Assembly (NCBI GenBank): GCA_029448655.1
Contig: JACCLO010000001.1
Location: 3,472,001-3,536,000 of the forward strand
Length of the DNA: 64,000 nucleotides
Source: Wolfiporia cocos
Lineage: Eukaryota; Basidiomycota; Agaricomycetes; Polyporales; Phaeolaceae
Direction of reading: 5' to 3'
Shown: positions 26,229 through 41,069 of the stretch, piece by piece
Layout: each line of letters opens with the position of its first letter
Numbering within the stretch: position 1 is the stretch's first letter
Translations under genes and position numbers: made by a program
The notes under the pieces: generated by a model
Database searches by the model: none
Seen by the model: the letters and a program-made list of their open reading frames with translations, nothing else
What the model was told of the DNA's origin: nothing

Positions 26229-29200
26229 GATGAAACACCTCGACCGAACGGTGAAGACTTGAGGTCGAAGGAGGTCAGGGCTTCAGAGGTATCCAAGGGA
26301 GGCCTGCTCAGTGATTAGTCGCGTTCACTGATCTGCACAAGACCAGTTCTGGTAACTCACCGCGCAGGCCCCGCAAGGGATATGTGATCAATACAATACG
26401 CGTTATTTGGATCTTTCTTTGACCAAGAAGACAAGAGTAACAGTTCTCAGTCGTTGCAGAGTGCCGCAGCCACCGCACTGGCAAGGCGTTGATTTCCCAT
26501 CAATTGCAGTCCGGGCACGTGACTGAGCGTGACAAGCGCTAAATATGGCAACTCCTGATAAAGCACCCACCCACACCCCTGCTCAGGATCTGGCGCGATA
26601 CGCTCCCCCGATATTGCTACGAAGATAGCACAAGGTGAAGTCGACTGACTCGCCATTCATACAATTTGCTTCACTTCCCCCTGTGCCGTAAGTATTGTGA
26701 CCTTCGCTTGTCACGATACTCGCTGACTCAATTCTTCCCTCGGTGCACGCCACACATAACATCAGTGGCAATATGCCAGTGTCTGCAAGTCTGGGACTTT
26801 CTATATGGAGGTAAACCCTGACGAAGCGGATAGTGACATGCATCCGGCAGCAGTCGTGAAAGCAGACTTCGCAAATTCTACCGAAGCACAAGATCCGGCG
26901 ATCTGCGCGCTGGCTGTATTCTTCGCAACTAAGGAGATTGCAGGAAACTTGCGATATACGCGGTTAACGCTCTTTGTATTGGGAACCCTGGATTGTCGAG
27001 GAATAGCCCTCTACACTACAAGCTGACCCAAGATATCACCGAGCACTTCGACGCTTCATCAATCTCCACGGCGAAATTCAGTCTCGGGGCGCGCTCCTAT
27101 GACCATCCGCGCGCGCTCTCTGAGGCCTCGTTAGTCAATTCAGTCTGTTGTCATCCGAACTTTGCCCGTTGGAACATCTCCATACTTGCGCCACCAGCAT
27201 TCTGAAGACTTGGCGTATGCGACTTCTGAGCATGCTGCAAGTACGTCCAGTGCCACAACCACCCGTCGGACATAGCTCCGCGTTCTGCAGGTCTTCTAGC
27301 ATCGGCATTCGCCTCACCGACCTTTTTCCGTATGAAGCACCGTAAAAAACGTGCCTCGCCTGTCGTAGCTAACGTCGACCACGTTGTCTCACGACCACGT
27401 AATTGAGCGATACATTGCTGCTGTGACAGCCGCCGGCCGCGCGAATCGGCGAACCACAGTCGCAAGCTAGCTAGAATCATGTCTGGTCTACATGGTGGAA
27501 ACAGCACCGCCGTAGCTCATGGCAAGAGCCACCGCCCGATAGCCAGCTTGCAAGAGGTCTCGCACATGTCTGCCACAGGCCATCATTCAGCTTTCATCCA
27601 CCGAATGCTCTGAAACAGGCCCGCGACGAACACGAACTTCAGCTTCACTGATGGCACAGCTCAACCTCGATTGTGGCTACCGCTACAATGGTACTTGCCA
27701 CTATCTCTCATCTTTTTATCAGCTGAGCTCGTCTGGAACTCAAATGGGATTCTCTTACGTAGTAGCCTCATGGCTGCTTGCTCGCCGTCCAGTCCCTGCC
27801 GTTGGAGTCTTGACATCGCTGGGTCGCTTCTGCCAAGGTTTCGACTTCACGTTTCAATATTGAACCCGAGGCCTCAGCTCTGAATCTGTCTGTGTAATTC
27901 CCCGTTCTAGGTCATGCACGTTTCATAGCCCGTGAATCAGGCGCATTAGAGATTTAGGTCACGCCCGTTGACGGACATGAACAATGAGTCGCGTTGCACC
28001 TCCGGATCGCGGCCAATATCCGTTCAGAAATATCATTCGATCGTCGTCTTTCTGTCCATCTATGCGGGACTGGCGCTGTTGCGACGACTACGCAACAAAT
28101 TGATATGGAGCTCCGTCACTGTCAACCTCGGTATGAAACGACACTGTAAGTTCCTTGCTGTGCTGACCTAGCATACTCCTCGAGGTGTCCATCGACAATT
28201 CTTATCTAAATGTGATGACAGTTACAACTCGAGCACTACCTGCGATCTGCTATAAGCGCCGCCACTGCTGTCGACAACCGCACCACAGTTTCAGTTTGAA
28301 AGTGGCAATAGCAGCTTGTTTTTCGAGATCAGCGCTCCTTCCACACTGTGCACACGTATTCACTTCTCCCATTATTCACGTATATTCACGCGGCCCCGAT
28401 TCCAAACTTGGATCCCGGCGGCAACGTGCAGTCGTCTCTTCCTTCGTGTTATTTCGGCGCTTCAAAAATACACAGCAACGGCCGTTTATGCCACTGTGAG
28501 TGCGAATTTGCGCTCTTGAGCACTGCTGATGCGCTGATGAAACGACAGCTTGATGTTTGCTGTTCGGCGGGGCATCGTTCGACAGATGCGACCGGCTACA
28601 TTGCACGGCACGAGACCCTTCTCGGAGCGCTAGCTATCGCGGGCATGCCGGAGCGCGCGGCGCAGTTGCAGATGTGCTCTGCGTAAAGCAGGGCACTCGC
28701 GGGAGCGATGAACATGATGTGCAGGGGGCAACAGATTCATAGCCCAGCATTCCATGTGGCACGCGTCGGTGAGTCATGTCTGCGATCTATGATTCTCGGG
28801 CTCAGCGACGTCACGCCGAGCTGTCAGGTAATGTCGCATGGGGCGGGCTCGATGAAGTCTAGTCTCTGAGACAAATTGGCCTATACATCACACCTACAAT
28901 AGCCCTGCATCCTGTCTGTCATTCCACCCGAGGGTATACGTTCCTGGGCGCCCTCCTGACGTTCACTCGCATGATTCGCATTTGTCCTTGTCCAAGATGG
29001 TTATGGATAGACCACACCGTCGATAAACCACACTGTCAATTCGCAGGGCTGCGGGTACCCCGGTTACATGAGCAACCTTGGCGGTTGCCCAAGGGTCACG
29101 CCCTTTTCATTTCGCGTTTATCAGGCTTCGCCGTGCAGGCTTTCTCCAGCATTTCGTCACCGACCAATGATCTGGATCCGTGTTATCTCATGGATCAAGC

Positions 29201-31908
29201 TCCCCGGGCGACAAGCTCGCGGCGTGCCAAACGGTGACAAAGCAGCGTGAACTGTTTACCACTACAGTTGCGGTACATATATGGAATCTGATGGAACCCC
29301 GCGCATCCAGGCGAGGGGCGATTCGCGGAAGCAGATTGATGTATGTGTAATGCAGAAGCGGCAACCAAGGTGCTGGTTCATGTAACTTACCCGATGTATG
29401 GCGCTGCAAGGGCCGTGACCTTGTCTGAAGCGGATGCGTGGTCGCGACCAACGGCACGAGGCTGACCGGGCAACGCGCATATTGTTAGAAACGCGCGCAC
29501 GCACCATGGCACCATAGCACCAGGGCATTTGCTGTGACGGCTCATTTGCCGTATGTATGTATTGCGAAGCGTGACGATCGGAGGAACCCCCGAGTTTACT
29601 TCCGGGCCCGGCTGCGACATAGGGCGTGTCAACTTTCGAGCACTCACCAATGCGTATGGACTAGTGCGCTGCACGGCGGGGAACACCTGCAAATCAGAAG
29701 ACCAATAGACAGAATCTGCCGTACGAGGGGGGCATAGTGTCGTGAAGAGACACACGCATCCCACATGAGCAGCCCGTATCGTCCATCACTTCTGTGCCAG
29801 GCCCGGGATGATATACACATGGGATCGTCACTGGAATGGCTTAGCGAAGTTCGTCGAGGACAGGCGCGGAATGAACGGGGCTGTGCGTGTACCTCTTGAG
29901 GAGAGATACGGTGGTAAGTGCTCGAGACCATATGCACGCATGCCGTACATCCTTCGATGATACTACTCCACCGGTTTCCGACTTTGCACTCTATGGTTTC
30001 GGCAGCTGTCAATCAACCACAGTCGAACTGCTTGTGCCAGTGGAGAGGTTCTCAGGAACCGCTAGTGAGAGTTGGAGTGGCGAACAACAGTATCTGTTGT
30101 GCCAGAAAGTCGAGTCCGAGGGCTCGTGCCAACAAACTCAGCCCCGGATTTGCTGAGATCCGGCAAATCGAGGCCAGCACCGAGTCGAGGACACGGCCTA
30201 CGAAAGCCAACTGAATGGAGAAGCATCATGACATACCGGTTAGACAACCCCGACGATCCTCAAAAAAGAAATCGGCCGGACTGTTCGACATTCGGCGGCT
30301 CTGATCATCGAATGTGCAGTTTCACAGTGCGTGTTAACTCCCGCACAGCTGTTCCAGACCATTGCGACGAGTGCTGTCCTCGGACAGCTTTTACACATTC
30401 GCTGGCTGCGGAAGGCATTGGTGGCACGGGCGCAAGGACGCCGGCTGACTGTAAGACAGCTGCCATATGGATGACAGATACCGATGCCGTTACTTCTCTC
30501 TCAGACGGACGCCCGGGCCGTGCCGTCGCAGCCCATCGCAGGAGGTCGGGTGCTTCCGCAGGAAACATCAGGAAAAGTGTGCTTCGACAACTTCGGGGCG
30601 CAGGCGAGGGGAGGCAGAACTGCGTTGTGGCGCATGTGACGGCTGGACAGATTCGACAGGATTCCAAGACAGTGGATGGTTGGTAATTGGATGGGATAGG
30701 AAGTCGTCGATCAGGCAGACGCGGCAAATGGACCGTGACAGAACCAGCCTCCGCGAGAACCGTTTATGCACTAAGATGCCGCAAAATTTCGAGCAGCGGT
30801 GGCATTTGAGGGCGATCGCACCTCACCCTGCCAGCACAACCGCGCAGAGTCTGGCGTCAACGCATAAGCTATGTGTCGCTCCGCAGGCGTCGAAATGACA
30901 TTGCTATAGCAGTTGCACAGCGGGGACGACGCGGGTTCTCTTGGCTATTACGTCTTGTTGCCAACGCACTGTTGGGAGCATGGCGGACCTGGTGCTTGCG
31001 CAGATTAGATATCCTTGGAGCGGCCCAGATGTGGGTGGGTTACGAGACAACATTTCCGCCGACAAAACAAGGTCAAGCCCACACCACAGGCTCAGTAATT
31101 CGCAGCCAATCGGGGTAATGGCAGAAATTCGGAGAGCGGAAGTAGTCGAGGGATTCAGAACCAAACATCATTGGTGGAGCGGCAAGAAGCGTACGAAAGA
31201 TAGTGCACGAATCTGTCACAGGGGGCCGTGAGGAGACAACCCCGGTGATTGAGCTGCTGATGGAACGGTGCTGCTGAGATTGAGTAGCAAAGGGCCAGAT
31301 GGAATCGTGGATTCGTCGCGGTTTGACAGTGATTGATGAGTGCATACGAAGTTCCGGGAAGCACGGTTCCTAAATACAATTTGTCGCCGGAAGTCCAATG
31401 TGCCAGCAGGCAGTCACGACTGCTGCGTGTGTGATTACAGATCTGGACAGGCGGGGCGCCGTATAAATATCGAGGGTTGATTCAGGCGAATTCTAGACAC
31501 TCACATTGCCGCATTATTCTCGGGGCTCTGCTGACTGCCCGAGCATACGATACCGCATACGCCGGCGCTGAACGCGGACAAACGCTGCACGGTGAGTGGC
31601 AGTGATCCGTCGGAGAGCAGGTGCTGAGGCTGCGCGGCCGCTGCGCCCCCGTTTCGTGCTGGTTGATCTGATTCAGAATACGGGGATGGCGTCGACTGCC
31701 TGGCTCGCGATGCACTCGGCAACGCCCGACCGCCGATCAGAATTTGGTATGTTAGCGGAATATTATTTAGTTCGATCAACCCGCCGGCGCTCGTCTCGCC
31801 TCCCCGCGACGCTGCTCTTCCTCTCCTCCTCCTCGACCGCCGCTGACCGTTCGCCCAGACCTGTTGAAGTCCTCAACAGCCCACCACTACCGCGAACGCA
31901 AGCCGTCG
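26229..31908. other. 5.7 kb without a supportable gene
   Basis: Both strands contain only scattered frames of up to 204 codons (30072-30686), none with a recognisable domain, clear codon bias or consistent splice signals. No terminal repeats, transposase motif, tRNA or simple repeat stands out. The last few hundred bases, with the pyrimidine-rich run near 31800-31860, are probably the promoter and 5' UTR of the CSL gene, perhaps with a 5' UTR intron. Confidence 0.45.
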
Positions 31909-34900
31909 ATGGACTTCACCCCCACCGGCACGCCCCACGCCATGTACGCCCAACCCGACCTCGACCACTCCTTCGGCTCCCTCCAGCCCAGCTCCGACCT
32001 CAGCGCGAGCCACGCCCGCCCCCACACGGCCGGCCACATGCAGATCAACTCGCACAACCTGGATCGCGTCGATGCCATGGACGACTCCGGCTTCGACATA
32101 TTCTCCGGCGCGTCCAACGGCCAGCGCTACAGTGCGAACCCCCCCTCGTCCTCCATGTCGCCCGGCTACGGCCTCCCCGCCGACAGCATGTACCCCCAGA
32201 ACTCCTTCTCCGACCCGCTCTCCTTCCAGAACGCAGGCACGAGCCCGTACGACATGATGAACGGGCTCCCCTCCTCGTACAGCAGCGGCAAGCCCTCCCC
32301 GCTGACGCCGAATGACGGCATGGGCAGCTATCAAAACCCGTCTGGCTTCCCGTTCTCCAACGGCCAGACCAAGGACTTCCATGCGCACAGCAGCTTCCCG
32401 GACGTCGTCGACCGTCGCCAGAACAACATGGCTTCTGGCAGCTACGCGTCCGACTTCCCCGAGGACTACGGGAACATGGGCAACATGGGGCTCGGCTTTC
32501 CCCCCTCGCATCTCCAGCAGTACCCCGGACGCATGTCCTCCGACTCGCGTTATCCCTCTGCCGTCCCGCCACTCCCGCTCGCCGCCCACATGCATCAGAG
32601 CCCTGGCCCGGATCTCCTGCGAGGCGTTAACCCACACGCCATGCAGGGATCATATGAGGACTACTTGGCGCCCAGCCCTCAGGTGGACTTCCCGCTCCGC
32701 ATGCCCAATGTCGACTTATCACGCTTGCGCCTGCAGCAGCCCTCCACAGCGGCTGCGACCGACCTGCAGACCTTCATACGGTATGCGCCAGCGATTGTCT
32801 CCTTATCTCCATTAACGCGGGCCCGGGTCCTTCCAGCCCGTATCTCGACCAGTACGTCCGGTGTCCCAACCGCCTGGCGTTTGGTGAGCGCACCGTGATC
32901 GTCATGTCGAGCAAGGTCGCGCAGAAGTCTTATGGTACAGAGAAGCGGTGAGTGTGCCCGCACAAAGACCCCAGAATCCATGTGCCTGGTCTGAACTCTA
33001 TTCCTTAGCTTCCTCTGCCCACCGCCCACCGCAATCATGATCGGTAATTCTTGGTGGTCAGATGTTGTGCGCCGCGGAGAAGAGCCGAAGTCGTGTCCCC
33101 CGCGCGTCGTCATCTCCATCTCGGGTGAACCAGCGCCGCAGGAGTGTTCGATCGAATGGACGGGCGCGACAGGCAAGGCGTTCGACGTTTCGGACCCGCC
33201 CACTGGCACGACATACCTGGGCCGTTGCGTTGGGAAGCAACTGTTCATTTCGGACGTGGACGAAAAGAAGAAAAAGGTCGAAGCGCTGGTCAAGATCATG
33301 GCGCCGTCGTCTGAAGACGAGCCCGAGCGCGTGATTGGGACATTCCCCAGTCGTCCCATCAAGGTTATCAGCAAGCCGAGCAAGAAGAGGCAAAGCGCCA
33401 AAAATCTAGAGCGTAAGTGGGCGGTCCGCGCCGCGTCCGGGATCATGTAAGCGATGGACGCAGTCTGATGAACTCGCGTATCGCAGTGTGCATCAATCAT
33501 GGCTCTACCATTTCATTGTTCCATCGCCTCCGGTCTCAAACGGTATCTACCAAGTACCTCTGCGTGTCGGGGTCGAACTCTTCATTCAAGGGTTCCGATG
33601 GCGCGCCGCTGATGGGGCTTGATCAGCGCGGACGAGGGTCCACCCCTTCGTTCATCGCAAGAACTGCCAGTTGGGGTACGTATCATGACTTCTCGGTGTT
33701 TTGGTAGAGCCTGAACATTTCCGCCAAGATCCATTCATCATGTACATCGTTGACGTCAACAAGCCGGCCGGCGGTGTCGACTCCCCTCCGCCCCCTCCCT
33801 TGCAGCCAGAGTACCCTTCCCCGCCGCCGAATGCGATTCCATTCACCAACAATGGTTCGCAAATCCCGATCTACTATAATCAGACGGTCGTGCTTCAATG
33901 CCTCACGTCGGGGGTTGTCAGCCCCGTGCTGATCATCCGCAAGGTGGACCACCAGACGATCGTCGTTGGTGGAGGGCTGCAGGAGGGCGCGAAGGGTATC
34001 GCGGACCACTACTGCTCACCCGGGGAGGTATGCGGGGACCCGGTCTCGCAGCTGCACAAGATTGCGTTCGAGGTGTACGACGCGGGCCGCGGGCCCCCGG
34101 AGCAGGGCACGCCAGGACAGAGCGGGCCGTTCCTCTCGTGCATGGGCGAGAAGGTGAACACGTACCGGCCGGTGGACGGGCGGGTGTGGAACGCGCCGCC
34201 GGCGAGTGCCTCGCGCGAGAGCCTGTCGCCGACGGGGGTGCCGGGGTCGCCAGACGGGAGCACGCCGACGTCGACGAACGGGTCGGCGGACTACTTTGGG
34301 TCGGGGAGCATGAGCAGCACGCCGACGTCGCCGGACCCGTCGGAGTTTCCGTCGCACGACGGGGGGCGAGTGAAGAAGGGCAAGCGAGGGTCGTCGAGCA
34401 CGGGCGGGATCTCGAAGCCGAGCTCGCAGAAGGGGCGGCGGCGGCCAACGTCGGCGGGGTCGGCGGGGTCGAGCCGGCGGACGGCGGCGGGCGACTCGTC
34501 GGCGTCGTCGGGGGCGCTCTGGCAGGTGGACATTGGCGAGACGAGCGTGTGGACGATCGTCGGGACAGGTGAGCTCGATCGCGCTTCGCTTCTGCAGCAG
34601 CTGATCGCCTCGCAGACCAAATACGGTACAACTTCTACGTGCCGCCCGTCCTGTTCGACAATCAGAACGCGCCCCAGACGGCGTCGTTCCCGGTCCCCTC
34701 CAAGCCCGTTACGCCCTTCCCCGGCGTCGTCAAGTATCTCCCGCCCGACCGCGCCGCAGAGGCTCCCAAGCACCACACCTCCGCCCGCTCCGCTCTCACC
34801 AAGCCCAACCCGCACACATCCAAGATGCTCACCGTGTACGGCGAGAACTTCTCAAAGACAGACCCCGTCACCGTCTTCTTTGGCTCCGACCCCGCCCCGT

Positions 34901-35028
34901 ACGTCGAGGTCCGCTGCGCGGAGGTCCTCGGCTGCCTCCCGCCCGACTCGCAGAACACGAAGCGCAGGCCGGTCATCCTCGTACGCTACGACGGGGTCGT
35001 CTTCCCCTCGAACACATACTATCCTTGA
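31909..35028 (+). CDS. CSL-family transcription factor (CBF1/RBPJ/Su(H) homologue)
   Basis: The N-terminal 290 residues are Ser/Pro/Met-rich and disordered. Then follow the CSL domains: RCPNRLAFGERTVIVMSSKV with FLCPPPTAIMIG (LAG1 Rel-like DNA-binding domain), KVISKPSKKRQSAKNLE and HRLRSQTVSTKYL (beta-trefoil DNA-contact region, the signature of the family), PVLIIRKVDHQ and DPVSQLHKIAFE, and a C-terminal IPT/TIG domain (MLTVYGENFSKTDPVTVFFG, ending at 35028). Fungal CSL proteins lack Notch and act as DNA-binding regulators, in fission yeast Cbf11 and Cbf12. About 140 low-complexity residues (34090-34510) interrupt the region after QLHKIAFEV. The ATG at 31909 is the first in frame, although a 5' exon is possible. 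Codon use is strongly GC-biased. Confidence 0.92.
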
Positions 35029-35317
35029 TGTTATTGCTTGCTTGTTCTATGCTGGTTGCTTTCAGATGCTCCGAACTCGTCGTTTGGCATCGCTGTCACT
35101 GTCTGTGCGCTAGATCTGCTCGGTATGTATGTGTAAACGGTAGGATACGAGGCCTGGAACGGCGTGTACTTTTATGATGTAGACAGGCGTGCATGTTTGC
35201 GTAATGCTAATCCATTGGATATCCGGTGTATTGACTGTGTATGCATGTGTACTCGGAGCCCGGAGCGTGACCGCGCGATCAGCCGCCACATCTCCTGCAC
35301 CGTATGCTCGCCGCACG

Positions 35318-35993
35318 ATGAGCCCGCTCGCTGCCCCCGGCGTGCTCTGGACGCTCTACGTCGACTATCTCTGCAACTATGCACCCGGCTCGTGGGTCTA
35401 CAAAACCGCGTCGACCTTTCGCGTCCTCGCCGTCGCCACCATCCTCCCCTTCGTGCTCCTCACCCTGTTGGTATGCCCCCGCCCTGCGCAGGACCGCTGA
35501 CCGCTGAGCGCACACACAGGACGTCACCTCGTACGTGATCGCGCGCACGCTCGGCGTCATCGACGACACCAAGGCCGCCACGAGCGCGCCTGAGCCCGAG
35601 CCCGAGCCCGCCGCGGAGGCCCCGCCCATCGTCGTGCAGCCCGCGCCGCAAGCCGCGCCGCTGGCGATGATGACCCCGCCCGCGACGTACTTCCGCAACC
35701 CGCTCGAGGAGGAGGGCAACCTGCGCCTGTCCGGCGTCGGCATGTTCTCGCCCGCGCCGTCGCAGCCGCCGTCGCCCACGCTCGCGCGGCGCGAGCTCGG
35801 CACGCACGCGCACGCGCACGGCACCTCAGAGGCAGACGGGGAGGGAGTGCGGCGCGTGCCGTCGCGCGACTCGAGCAGCGGTGAGGAGTCGTTCGCGATG
35901 CTGGACCGCGAGTCGGGGTCGGAGGACGCTCAGGTGACGCTCCGAAGAAGGGCAAGGCCGGATGGCCATTCAGTGGATCCTGCAGCACAGTAG
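35318..35993 (+). CDS. Small membrane protein with disordered acidic tail
   Basis: Two exons flank an intron that begins near 35470 and ends with cacacag at 35520. The joined protein, roughly 200 residues, starts MSPLAAPGVLWTLYVDYLCN and has a hydrophobic segment (VLAVATILPFVLLTLLDVTSYVIA) spanning the splice junction. The rest is Pro/Ala/Glu-rich and Ser-rich (EPEPEPAAE; RDSSSGEESFAMLD) and looks cytosolic and disordered. I do not recognise a named family; the compact layout with a short N-terminal membrane region is typical of small endomembrane proteins. It lies 290 bp after the CSL gene on the same strand. Confidence 0.7.
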
Positions 35994-36234
35994 CAGACCT
36001 GATCATCCCAGCCAGAAGCCAGAAGCGAGTCCCGCGGACCACGCAGAGCTTTGATGGGCGATGGCACGGACATCACGCTAGCTCTGCACTTCTACTGTGC
36101 CCGGCGACGAACTTGTAAAAATATCGCACACGACACTGGTACTGATACATATATGCACCAAATAGCCTACATGAATACGCAGAAACTGCCGAGAGCCTTC
36201 GAGCCCCGCCGCAAGGCAGGCAGCGCAGAGGTGC

Positions 36235-38110
<1,876 letters not shown>

Positions 38111-38325
38111 GATTGTACGAAATTAAGCAAAGGCGAGCGAATTAGGGGCGGCGGGGCCGTATGTTCGAGTTTTCTGACATATGACTAAGCCGTAACGCTG
38201 TGGGCGCCTGTAGCAGCGGCAGTGGTAGTGGCGACCCGTCACTCGGCTCAGGCATGCGTGACAGATAGCGGTATGCGGTAATAACACATATGAATGGCGG
38301 ACAATACACAATAAGTCATTATTGT

Positions 38326-40917
38326 TCATGTCCGTATGCCCTGGGCTAGCTTCTCCAAGTCATACCCGCCTGCGCCTGCGATCTGGAACTCAGAAACACC
38401 CGAGCTGACCATCTTGCCACTTTTCTTCGTCAGACGTCCCTGCGCCCTGACCACCTTCTCCATCCGCTTCTCGGTTTCAGCAACGTCGTCGTCATCGTCC
38501 GACAAAACTCCTTTGCCCTTGCCGGTTTTTGCAGATGCCTTGCGTTGTGGCTGCTGTGGTTTCCGCTTAGGGGTGGACTTGGCAGCTCCCGAAACAGCTG
38601 TAGGTGCTTCACGAAGGGCGAAGGCCTTCGCCAAGTGGCCGAGATGTAGGTGCCTTATATGGAAGATGTGCTTCTCACTCGCGGGATGAGTGGCATACGC
38701 TCTCATATGCGAGCGGAACGCTTTCCGCGCAATCTCGGCGTTCTGACAACATGTCGGTCAGAAGTGAACAGGCAACATGAGTTGTTGACTTACATGTTTG
38801 TCCTTGAGGACCCAATGTTCAAGGGAAAGCTGCACCTCGGTAGCTCGCTCTTCGTACTCGCTGCCCTTTCCACCGAAACCCTTCTGCAGGACAGTCTCAA
38901 CAGCTACCCCCTGCAAAGCAACGCTCTTCTCTCCTTCCTTGTCCGGTGTATCGCCCTGCATCTTCTGCTCAACCCACTTCACCCATTCGGCCTCATTTGG
39001 CGCGACAATACTCCAAGCCTCACCGCCCTTCCCTACACGGGCAGTACGCCCGACCCGGTGGACATACTCGGTTGCGCCACCTTCTGTGGGCAGATCGTAT
39101 TGAATAACGGCACGAACCAGGGGCAGATCAAGACCACGGGACGCGACGGAGGTACAGAGCAAAATGGAAGACGCGGAGACATTCGGTCTCTTGGCTGACG
39201 AAACGGCAGCGAATCCCCGCAGAGACGCTAATCGTGTTTGCTGAGGGAGCGAGCCGTGCAGTCGGAAAATAGAGGTCTCGGGTAGCAACGGTGATTCGGC
39301 CTCTACTTGGTCGGAGTCTGAGCGATTTCCACGCGACTGGGGCTCCTTGTCTGCGTCCTTTCCTTCCTCCTCTGACATCGAATCAGAGTCAGAAGCGTCC
39401 CTTCCTTCCTCATCACCCATCTTGACGCCTCCGAGCAGGTTCCAATGGAAGTCCACTGAGTCAGTGCAGCTAAGGAAAACAATAATCTTTGTCCCCCTCT
39501 TGTTCTGCGATTGCGCCAATAGAGACCGAAGCAGGGCAACGAGAGTAACCAAACGCAGCTTCAATGGGACAACCACATATTTCTGAGACAATTGTGATGG
39601 GGGAGTGAACTTCTGCGTCCCGGGTGCAGATGACAGAGTGGGATCGGTCTGCGCCGCATTGTCGCCGGGCTTCGCAGGCAAATCTGCCTCAGTGGCTTTG
39701 ATGACGATGGGATCTTTGAGCGTGGTGCCTGCGAGCTTCTGTACGTCTTCCTTGATGGTCGCCGAACATAGTACGGTCCGCCTCCTTCTCTCCCAGTCCC
39801 AGCCTCCGACCTCCGTGCTTTTCCCCTCCTCTACCGCCTGCACCGCGAGCCGCCGCCGGCCGTCGAGGCCGCGCAGGATACCCTCGATGGTTTCCTCAAA
39901 TCCGAGCTCCATCAGACGGTCCGCCTCGTCCAGCACAAGCCAACGGCATTTGCCTACGTTGAATGATGCGGTGTTTTGCAGATGATCAAGGAGACGGCCC
40001 GGGGTGGAAACAAGAATGGGCACTCCCTTTCGCAGGCGCGCCTTCTCATGTGTGCGCGTGGCACCGCCTGTCAGGAGACCGGAGACAAGCCACCGCGTCA
40101 GCCGTGGCGCAGTATCCGCGCTCTCCGACTCGTCCTGTGGGCGGAGGCGAAGCCTCAGCAGAGCCTCAAGGACGTCGGAGATCTGTTTTGCCAGCTCGCG
40201 CGTGGGTGCGATGATGACGGCGAGTGTCCCAATAGAGCGGTCAATATAGGAAAGGGAACTCAGTGGGAGGAGATCCTGGATAATTGGCAATAGAAATGAT
40301 AGCGTCTTTCCTGAGCCGGTTTGCGACTGAATGAAGACGTCTCTAGAGGACATATCCTGGGACGTGCTAGAAAGTAGAACCGGAAGCGCAGCCCTCTGGA
40401 TGGAAGTCGGTTTCGTTATGCCCATTTTTGTGGAGAGATGCGCGACGACGAGGGGGTCTAGTCCGAGGCCAGGGAATGTAGAGGAGTCTGCCAATGGCGC
40501 ATTACTCGGGTGGGAGACGGCTTTCTGGAGAGCGGGCTCAGTTGGCCGTTCTACCTTTGGATTGGAAGTGAATAGAGACGAGATGATTTGTGTCGGCGGA
40601 CGAGCAGCTAGAGCGGGCCGTTCCTCGACATGTTCTGGTGCCGGAGGTGCTGAAGGCTGCTCCTTACGTGGTCGCTTCGCTGGCCGCTCAGCAGCCTTGC
40701 CTCCCGCATCCCGAGCAGGTGCACTCTCCTCTGGCCTAACCTTCCGTTTCGCGACCCGTTTCGCTTTTACTCTGCATAAGTGAGGACGAAATGGCCGATG
40801 CGGTTACGGAGGCACACACCTGTCCGTCCATTTTCCGCCCTTCTTGTTTATCCTTGCTGCCTTGGATGGCACGACCTGGTCGTCGAGGGCGAGGTTGAGC
40901 ACGAATCCATCGTCCAT
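38326..40917 (-). CDS. DBP7: DEAD-box RNA helicase Dbp7 (DDX31), ribosome biogenesis
   Basis: A nucleolar helicase for 60S subunit assembly. Motifs in order: Q motif ([14 protein letters not shown]), [46 protein letters not shown], then a C-lobe with [22 protein letters not shown] and HRVGRTAR. The N-terminal extension (starting [13 protein letters not shown]) and the second exon (lysine-rich, [13 protein letters not shown]) precede the core. An acidic insert of about 60 residues ([14 protein letters not shown]) splits the C-lobe. The C-terminal extension ([36 protein letters not shown]) is diagnostic of Dbp7/DDX31. ATG at 40915-40917 is 152 bp from the cyclophilin start on the other strand. 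Confidence 0.92.
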
Positions 40918-41069
40918 CACGGCGAGCACGAACCTATCGACTCCAGAAATTTCACGGGACCGATCTGTGTCGATCGTGCGCGTTCGGCAACTACCCGACC
41001 ACGGGATTGGCCACGTTGCGCCACGCCCTCTCACATCTCCTTCCCTCCACCTCCACCACATCGCTCGCC
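40918..41069. promoter_or_regulatory. 152 bp divergent promoter DBP7 / ER cyclophilin
   Basis: The two start codons face away from each other across only 152 bp. No TATA box is apparent. A pyrimidine-rich run (tctccttccctccacctcc, near 41036-41054) just before the cyclophilin ATG is typical of fungal start regions. Confidence 0.5.

Noticed and set aside
30072..30686. 204-codon frame as a gene
   Set aside because: Composition and overlapping frames of similar length on the other strand (30305-30727) suggest chance; no recognised domain.
31596..32315. 239-codon frame before and over the CSL gene
   Set aside because: It overlaps the CSL N-terminus in another frame and is an Arg/Pro-rich shadow of biased codons.
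31873..32637. 254-codon antisense frame over CSL
   Set aside because: Val/Gly/Arg-rich mirror of the GC-biased CSL codons; no independent support.
33933..34631. 232-codon antisense frame over CSL
   Set aside because: Low-complexity Ser/Arg/Pro shadow of the insertion region in CSL.
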